The translations under genes and the position numbers were made by a program. A DNA stretch of 64,000 bases from RBG-16-66-20 sp964564865. Its GTDB lineage: Bacteria; Pseudomonadota; Gammaproteobacteria; Burkholderiales; SG8-39. The number at the start of each line of letters is the position of its first letter. Positions within the stretch are counted from its first letter, which is position 1. Of the stretch, positions 59,009 to 64,000 are shown piece after piece. Under the pieces are notes generated by a model, which saw nothing but the letters and a program-made list of their open reading frames with translations, did no database searches and had not been told where the DNA came from. Where the stretch lies: positions 1-64,000 of the forward strand of contig CAZMDA010000003.1 in assembly GCA_964564865.1 (NCBI GenBank), written 5' to 3'.

Positions 59009-61929
59009 GTCGCCGGCTCCGCGGGCCGTCCGATGAGGTAGCCCTGCAGGTAGTCGCAGCCGCAGGCCCTGAGCCACTCGCGCTGCGCCTCGGTTTCGAC
59101 GCCCTCGGCCACCACCTTCAGCCCCAGGGCATGGGCGAGGCCGACCATGGCGCCGACGAGGTCCGCGCCGCCCGCGCCCGGGGCGAGCTCCGCGACCAGC
59201 GTCCGGTCCAGCTTCAGGCGGTCGAGCGCGAAGCGCCGCAGCCGCATGGTGCTGGAGAAGGCGCTGCCGAAATGGTCCAGCGACAGCGTGATGCCCAGGT
59301 CCTTCAGCCTGCGCAGCATCGCTTCGGCGTGGTCGGCGTTCTGCATCGCGGTGGCCTCGCTCAGCTCCAGCTGCAGCAGCGCGGGCGGCACCCCGGAGTC
59401 CTTCAGGACCCCGGCCACCAGCTCGGCGAGCCGCGGGTCGGCGAACTGGCGCGCGGACAGGTTCACGCTCACCGGCAGCGCGCGCTCGACGCCCACGTAG
59501 CCGATCCAGCGGCAGGCCTCGCGCAGCACCCACTCGCCCAGGCGCAGGATGAGGCCGGTGTCCTCGGCCAGCGGCAGGAACTCCGCCGCGGCGACGATGC
59601 CCCGCGACGGATGCTGCCAGCGCACCAGCGCCTCGTAGCCGACCACCTCGCCCCCGGCGGCGGCCACCACCGGCTGGTAGTGCAGGCGCATGGCGTTCTC
59701 CTGCAGCGCGCGGCGCAGGTCGACCTCGACGGCGACGCGCCGGGAGGCGGCGACGTTCATCTGCTCGGTGAAGAACTGGTAGCCGGCGCGGCCGGTCTCC
59801 TTGGCGTGGTACATGGCCGCGTCGGCATTGCGGATCAGGGTCTCGGCGTCGCGCCCGTCGTCCGGGAACACGCTGATGCCGATGGACACCGACACCTGCA
59901 GCTCGCGGTCCTCCACGGTGTAGGGCAGCGACACCGTCTCGATGATCTTGGCGGCGACGCCGGCGGCGTCCGAGGACCGCGCCACCTCCGGCAGCACCAC
60001 CACGAACTCGTCGCCGCCGATGCGGCAGACGGTGTCGCCCACGCGCAGCTGCCGCACCAGGCGCTCGGACACTTCCTTCAGCAGCACGTCACCCACCGCG
60101 TGCCCGAGGGTGTCGTTGATCGCCTTGAAGCGGTCCAGGTCGACGAACATCACCGCGGTCGGCTTCTGGCTGCGGTCGCCGCGCGCGATCGCCTGCGCCA
60201 GCCGGTCCTCCAGCAGGCGCCGGTTCGGCAATCCGGTGAGCGGGTCGTGGTCGGCGAGGTGCTGGGCGCGCGTTTCGGCCTGCTTGCGGTCGGCGATCTC
60301 GGCCTCCAGCCGGCGGTTGGCCGACACCAGTTCCTGGGTGCGGTCGGCCACCGCGCGCTCGAGCGCCTCGCGCGCCGCGTGCTCGGCGCTGACGTCGTCG
60401 AACATGCCGATGGTGCCCTCCTCCGGGTGCGCCGGGTCCAGCGCCTTCACCACCACCTTGCACCAGAACTCGCCGCCGTCCTTGCGCCGCAGCCGGTGCT
60501 CGACCGCGTAGGTGCTGCCGGCGGCGAGCTGGGCGTACATCCGCTCCGCCGCCGCCTCGTAGTCGGCGCGGGACCCGAACAGCAAGGCCGCGTCATGGCC
60601 GATCATCTCCTCGCGCGCGTAGCCGAACATCTCCGCCAGCCGAGGATTGCAGCGCTGCAGCTTGCGCTGGCGCGCGAACGCGATGCCCACCGAGGCGTTG
60701 TCCAGGATCAGGTCCTGCTCGCGCACCATGCGCCGGATGTCCTCGTCGGCGCGCTTGCGGTCGGTCACGTCCTCGAACAGCCAGACGGCGCCGCGCGCCG
60801 GGTCGCCGGGCTGCACCGCGCGCCCGGATACCCGGCACCAGAACCCCGAGCCGTCGCGCCGCCGCATCCACCACTCGCGCGAGACGTAGTTGCCCTGGTC
60901 GAGGTCGAGATAGTCGCGCGCGCCGGCCTCGTACTGTTCCTCGGTGAAGTAGAGCTGGCGCGTCTGCAGCCCGTCGGCCTCGCCGGGGCCGAAGCCGAAC
61001 AGCTCCTCGAAGCGCCGGTTGCAGCGCGCCACCTTCCGGTCCCGGACGAAGGCGATGCCGACCACCACGTTGTTCGACAGCGCCTGCTGCTCGGCGAGCA
61101 CGCGCTGCAGTTCCTCCTCGGCGCGCTTGCGGTCGGTAACGTCCTCGGCCAGCCAGACCGAGCCGCGCTCCGGGCTCGCGGCGTCGATGGCGTTGCCGGT
61201 GACGCGCGCCCAGTAGGTTCCGCCGTCCTTGCGCCGCATCAGCGCGGTGGCGACATAGCTGCGCCCGGCGCCGAGGGTGGCGTAGGCCTCGCCCACGCCG
61301 CGATAGTCCGCCTCGTGGGCGTACAGCACCTCGGTGGGCAGGTCGATCAGCTCGCCCGGCGCGTAGCCGTGCAGTTCCTCGAAGCGCCGGTTGCAGCGCA
61401 CGATGCGCCGCTCGCGCACGAAGCAGATGCCGATGGAGGCGGTGTTGAGGATCGCCTCCTGCTCGCGCAGCAGGCGCGCCACCTCGTCCGCCCGGCGCTT
61501 GCGCTCGGTGATGTCCTCGGCGATCCAGATCGTGCCCTGCTGGGTATTGGCCGGGTTGATCGCCTTGGCGATCAGCCGGCAGGGAAAGGTCGAGCCGTCC
61601 TTGCGCCGGATCTCCCACTCGATGTCCAGCTGCCGGCCGGCGCCCAGCACCGGCACCGCCAGAGAGCCCAGCGCCTCGTAGCTCTCGCGCGAGGGGTAGA
61701 CCACTTCGCCGCCCTGCCCGATCAGTTCCTCGGGCGCCCAGCCCAGCATCTCCGCGAACCGGGTGTTGCAGAGGAAGAACTTGCGGTCGCGCGTGAAGGC
61801 GATGCCGATGGAGGCGTTGGCGAGGATCGCCTTGTACTCGCTCTGGGCATCGCGCGGCAGCCCGGCGTAGCTGGGCTCGGCCTGGCCTGCCGCGGCCGCC
61901 GCCTCCGCCGGGACAGTGCGGTCGTTCAT
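59005..61929 (-). CDS. Four-PAS GGDEF/EAL protein with degenerate EAL domain
   Basis: 974 residues. There are four tandem PAS domains (about 25-145, 150-270, 275-395 and 400-520), each starting like ASIGIAFTRDRK and followed by an RKDG-type PAC segment, then GGDEF (about 555-715) and EAL (about 730-970). The cyclase signature is GGDEF (638-642) with inhibitory site RVGD (629-632), so c-di-GMP synthesis is expected. In EAL the YEALVRW motif is kept, but the metal motif DDFGTG reads DHFGSA (His886), so hydrolysis is doubtful. It has no membrane segment. It is in operon with the lipoprotein downstream of fpr. Confidence 0.9.
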   Translation of the reverse strand: MNDRTVPAEAAAAAGQAEPSYAGLPRDAQSEYKAILANASIGIAFTRDRKFFLCNTRFAEMLGWAPEELIGQGGEVVYPSRESYEALGSLAVPVLGAGRQLDIEWEIRRKDGSTFPCRLIAKAINPANTQQGTIWIAEDITERKRRADEVARLLREQEAILNTASIGICFVRERRIVRCNRRFEELHGYAPGELIDLPTEVLYAHEADYRGVGEAYATLGAGRSYVATALMRRKDGGTYWARVTGNAIDAASPERGSVWLAEDVTDRKRAEEELQRVLAEQQALSNNVVVGIAFVRDRKVARCNRRFEELFGFGPGEADGLQTRQLYFTEEQYEAGARDYLDLDQGNYVSREWWMRRRDGSGFWCRVSGRAVQPGDPARGAVWLFEDVTDRKRADEDIRRMVREQDLILDNASVGIAFARQRKLQRCNPRLAEMFGYAREEMIGHDAALLFGSRADYEAAAERMYAQLAAGSTYAVEHRLRRKDGGEFWCKVVVKALDPAHPEEGTIGMFDDVSAEHAAREALERAVADRTQELVSANRRLEAEIADRKQAETRAQHLADHDPLTGLPNRRLLEDRLAQAIARGDRSQKPTAVMFVDLDRFKAINDTLGHAVGDVLLKEVSERLVRQLRVGDTVCRIGGDEFVVVLPEVARSSDAAGVAAKIIETVSLPYTVEDRELQVSVSIGISVFPDDGRDAETLIRNADAAMYHAKETGRAGYQFFTEQMNVAASRRVAVEVDLRRALQENAMRLHYQPVVAAAGGEVVGYEALVRWQHPSRGIVAAAEFLPLAEDTGLILRLGEWVLREACRWIGYVGVERALPVSVNLSARQFADPRLAELVAGVLKDSGVPPALLQLELSEATAMQNADHAEAMLRRLKDLGITLSLDHFGSAFSSTMRLRRFALDRLKLDRTLVAELAPGAGGADLVGAMVGLAHALGLKVVAEGVETEAQREWLRACGCDYLQGYLIGRPAEPAT

Positions 61930-62759
61930 CGCCGCTGCAGCTGCTCGAAGTCGGCGGCGAAGCTGCGCAGGCGGGCGGCCGCGGCGCGCCGCTGCTCGGC
62001 GCTCAGTGTGCGATCGAGCGCGACGATCATCCCGGCATAGGCGGCGCGCGATTCGCGGAACGCGGCCGCATACGCCGGCTCGCGGTCCCGGTCCCAGTCC
62101 GCCGCCCAGTCGGGCAGGCGCTTGCGCGCCTCGCGCGCGCGCAGCATCGCGACCAGTTCGGCCTGCCGCCGCTTGCGGTCCCGATCGCGCAGTTCGATGG
62201 ACATGGGTGCCGTCTCATTGTAGCGCCGGACCAGCGCCACCTGCTCCTCGCCCAGCGCGCCGAACCAGTCCTCCAGCCGCTCGAGGGTGCGCTTCAGCCG
62301 CCGCTCGCGCCGCTCGGCGGCGCTGCCCCGCAGGTTCTCGCGCGCGAACTTGCGGTTCTCCTCGCGCAGGCGCTGCTCGAAATGCTCCAGCTGGCCCGGC
62401 TCCAGGCGATCGAGCAGCGGCGCGGCCTCCGTCGCCGCCGCGCGCAACCCTTCGCGGGCCTGGGCCTCCACCGCGGCGTAGAACCAGTCCAGGTCGGCGG
62501 GCGCCAGGCGGCGTTCCACGCGCGCGGCGGCCTCGGTGGCGATCTTCGCGTACTGCGGCAGCGCCACGGCGCGATGCCAGCCGAGCAAGGCCGCGATGCG
62601 CCGGTCCAGTTCCTCGGCCGAGCCGTCGTGGAAATCGAAGTAGCTGTTCGCCTGCCAGCGCAGCAGCGTGTCGGCGTTGCTGTAGGCGACGCGGACGGCG
62701 CTGCAGCCCTGCAGCAGCGCGAGCACGGCCGCCATGGCCAGCAGCAGGGCGCGGCTCAC
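61926..62759 (-). CDS. DUF6279-type lipoprotein
   Basis: 277 residues from GTG. A lipoprotein signal peptide (MSRALLLAMAAVLALLQGC, lipobox LLQGC) is followed by a long helical protein rich in Arg and Glu (RLREENRKFARENLRGSAAERRERRLKRTLERLEDW). It matches the DUF6279 lipoprotein pattern as I recall it (YSNADTLLRWQANSYFDF). It is probably anchored in the outer or inner membrane. GTG start overlaps the fpr stop (GTGA), and it is coupled to the PAS/GGDEF gene, which overlaps by four bases. Confidence 0.75.
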   Translation of the reverse strand: MSRALLLAMAAVLALLQGCSAVRVAYSNADTLLRWQANSYFDFHDGSAEELDRRIAALLGWHRAVALPQYAKIATEAAARVERRLAPADLDWFYAAVEAQAREGLRAAATEAAPLLDRLEPGQLEHFEQRLREENRKFARENLRGSAAERRERRLKRTLERLEDWFGALGEEQVALVRRYNETAPMSIELRDRDRKRRQAELVAMLRAREARKRLPDWAADWDRDREPAYAAAFRESRAAYAGMIVALDRTLSAEQRRAAAARLRSFAADFEQLQRR

Positions 62760-63505
62760 CAGAAGCTCTCTACCGTGATCTGCCCGGGCGCGCGGCGCCG
62801 GTGCTTGCGCAAGCCGCGCGCGGCGAGGACCGCCTGCACGTCCTTCAGCATGTCCGGGTTGCCGCAGAGCATGAACTGCGAACCGGCGCGGATCGGGACC
62901 GCGGCCGCCTCCAGGCGTCCGTCGCCGATCGCGGCCGGGATGCGCCCCTCGAGCGCGCCGGGGGCGCGCTCCCGGCTGACCATGGGGACGTAGCGGAAGC
63001 GCGCGCCCTTCTCGCGCCGGATGCCTTCGACCAGGTCCCGGTAGGCGAGCTCCGGGGCCTGGCGCACGCCATGGACCAGGATGACGTTGCGGTGGCGCGT
63101 CCAGCATTCGTCCGTGCGCAGGATGGAGAGGAATGGCGCGATGCCGGTGCCGGTCGCAACCAGCCACAGGTCCTCGGCCGGCGGCACCTCGTCCAGCACC
63201 AGGAACCCGGAGGGATTGTCGGCGACGAACAGGGTGTCGCCGGCCTGCAGCTTCGCCAGGCGCGGCGACAACGGGCCCTCGGGCACCACGATGCCGTAGA
63301 ACTCCAGCACCGGGTCCTGCGGCGGGTTGACGAAAGAGAACGCGCGCGCGACGCGCTCCCCGCCCACGTCGAGGGCGATGCGCACGAACTGCCCGGCCCG
63401 GAACGCGAGCGGCGGCGCGGCCGGATCCTGGGCCACGCGCAGCGAGAACAGCATCCCGGTCCAGGGCCGGTTCTCGATCACCTTCGCTGCCAGCCAGCGG
63501 CTCAT
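62756..63505 (-). CDS. fpr: Ferredoxin-NADP(+) reductase
   Basis: 249 residues, the length of bacterial Fpr. It has the FAD motif RAFSFVNPPQDP, VADNPSGFLVLDE, and the NADP motif ATGTGIAPFLSIL; the end ITVESFW carries the C-terminal aromatic typical of the enzyme. It shuttles electrons between NADPH and ferredoxin, and could support the P450. The start overlaps the DUF3301 gene by four bases, and it is the second gene of the minus-strand run 63810-59005. Confidence 0.92.
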   Translation of the reverse strand: MSRWLAAKVIENRPWTGMLFSLRVAQDPAAPPLAFRAGQFVRIALDVGGERVARAFSFVNPPQDPVLEFYGIVVPEGPLSPRLAKLQAGDTLFVADNPSGFLVLDEVPPAEDLWLVATGTGIAPFLSILRTDECWTRHRNVILVHGVRQAPELAYRDLVEGIRREKGARFRYVPMVSRERAPGALEGRIPAAIGDGRLEAAAVPIRAGSQFMLCGNPDMLKDVQAVLAARGLRKHRRRAPGQITVESFW

Positions 63506-63810
63506 TGGATCCGGTACGGTTCCAGCTGCAGGTCGGCCAGCTCCGGCCCCAGCATCACGATGGCGCCATGGCGCCGGTTGTCGCCGGTGTCGGAGAACTC
63601 GAAGCGGTAGGTGCGCCGCAAGCGCACCCGCCCGTCATCGTCCCGCGCCAGTCGCAAAGAGGCGAAGACGACGGTTTCATCGAGCAGCTGCACGCCGTAG
63701 CGCTCGCAGGCCCGCCGCCCGGCCGCCAGTGCCCGCTCGCGCACGCGCAGGCTGTCGGCCCAGAACAGCGCGCCCGCTACCAGGCCGGCAAGCGCTGCCG
63801 CTTCCCACAT
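63502..63810 (-). CDS. DUF3301 family protein
   Basis: 102 residues. An N-terminal hydrophobic helix (AAALAGLVAGALFWADSL) is followed by a charged domain with QLLDETVVFASLRLARDDDGRVRLRRTYRFEFSDTGDNR, matching DUF3301, which is common next to fpr-like genes in beta- and gammaproteobacteria. It is probably membrane-anchored. Its role is unknown. It leads the run with fpr, DUF6279 and PAS/GGDEF. Confidence 0.78.
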   Translation of the reverse strand: MWEAAALAGLVAGALFWADSLRVRERALAAGRRACERYGVQLLDETVVFASLRLARDDDGRVRLRRTYRFEFSDTGDNRRHGAIVMLGPELADLQLEPYRIQ

Positions 63811-63838
63811 CCGCCGCCCGGCCTCCGGATCGACCGCA

Positions 63839-64000
63839 TCATGCGGCGGATTGTCCCACGACCAGGTCGGCCGCCTTCTCGGCGATGGCGATCACCGCGG
63901 CGTTGGTGTTGCCCGAGACCACCGCCGGCATCACCGAGGCGTCCACCACCCGCAGGCCGCCCAGGCCCTTCACCCGCAGCTGCGAGTCCACCACCGCGTC
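63839..64000 (-). CDS. GMC-family oxidoreductase, C-terminal end only
   Basis: 53 residues plus stop in the window; the 5' part lies beyond base 64000. The end LRVKGLGGLRVVDASVMPAVVSGNTNAAVIAIAEKAADLV is the classic GMC C-terminus, with the catalytic-region Asn in SGNTN. FAD-dependent oxidation of an alcohol or aldehyde (choline dehydrogenase-like) is expected. Confidence 0.85.
   Translation of the reverse strand, partial: DAVVDSQLRVKGLGGLRVVDASVMPAVVSGNTNAAVIAIAEKAADLVVGQSAA

Noticed and set aside
58600..62040. 1146-codon plus-strand open frame opposite the PAS/GGDEF gene
   Set aside because: Its repeats mirror the four PAS copies on the other strand; composition is that of a shadow, and the minus-strand frame has clear domains.
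1..64000. tRNA, rRNA, CRISPR arrays, insertion sequences, prophage
   Set aside because: Read through by eye; no cloverleaf, spaced repeats, transposase or phage motifs were seen.

Overview
High-GC bacterial DNA (by eye about 70% G+C) with very dense coding. Many neighbouring genes overlap by 1-20 bases in ATGA or GTGA style, and no gap exceeds 300 bases. DUF2917, DUF3567, DUF3301 and DUF6279-type proteins, a Bug-type (tripartite tricarboxylate) solute receptor and a GcvA-like LysR regulator point to a betaproteobacterium, probably an uncultured Burkholderiales-like organism. Two 100-N gaps (21165-21264, 25695-25794) are each flanked by the same 55 bases on both sides. This is the signature of de Bruijn-graph contigs joined by a scaffolder, so the sequence is probably a metagenome-assembled or draft genome. 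Removing 155 bases at each gap restores an intact gene.

Layout. 1-9569: acyl-CoA transferase (5' end outside the window), cupin, DUF465, HD phosphohydrolase, an HtrA-like protein with a broken catalytic triad, DUF1499, a crotonase, haloalkane dehalogenase-like hydrolase, PLP dehydratase, quinone oxidoreductase, LysR regulator. 9570-15707: DUF2917 pair, a dienoyl-CoA-reductase-like SDR, a NUDIX plus metallo-beta-lactamase fusion, glutathione reductase with an apparent CTG start, cyclopropane fatty acid synthase. 15704-21345 (minus): TSUP permease, spermidine-synthase-like protein, MFS, RidA, D-threonine-aldolase-like enzyme, MFS. 21379-25529: radical SAM protein, LrgB/LrgA pair, MATE pump, membrane protein.

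25593-32746 is an acyl-CoA catabolic block. An acyl-CoA dehydrogenase is divergent from IclR regulator, CaiB CoA-transferase, nitronate monooxygenase, Bug receptor and sulfatase, with a palindromic operator over a consensus -35 between them. 32754-44606: epimerase, hydrolase, MetY, type I phosphodiesterase, enol-lactonase-like hydrolase, DUF2817 peptidase, MFS, CHAT-like protein with a GFA protein, enolase-superfamily enzyme, core MetE-like methyltransferase. 44625-55343: patatin; a minus-strand set of class II aldolase, ABM monooxygenase, NHL protein and gamma-glutamyltransferase-like protein; then aspartate-dehydrogenase-like protein, HyuA, HyuB and P450. 55336-64000: a two-gene unit bracketed by two related palindromes, a second sulfatase, two TPR proteins, a four-PAS GGDEF/EAL protein with a damaged EAL motif, a DUF6279 lipoprotein, ferredoxin-NADP reductase, DUF3301, and the 3' end of a GMC oxidoreductase.

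The window reads as an ordinary chromosome of a metabolically versatile heterotroph. I found no tRNA, rRNA, CRISPR, prophage or insertion sequence, and no obvious defence island. Many operon-leading genes have a TAnnnT box ending only 6-9 bases before the start codon and no Shine-Dalgarno, which suggests leaderless transcripts.
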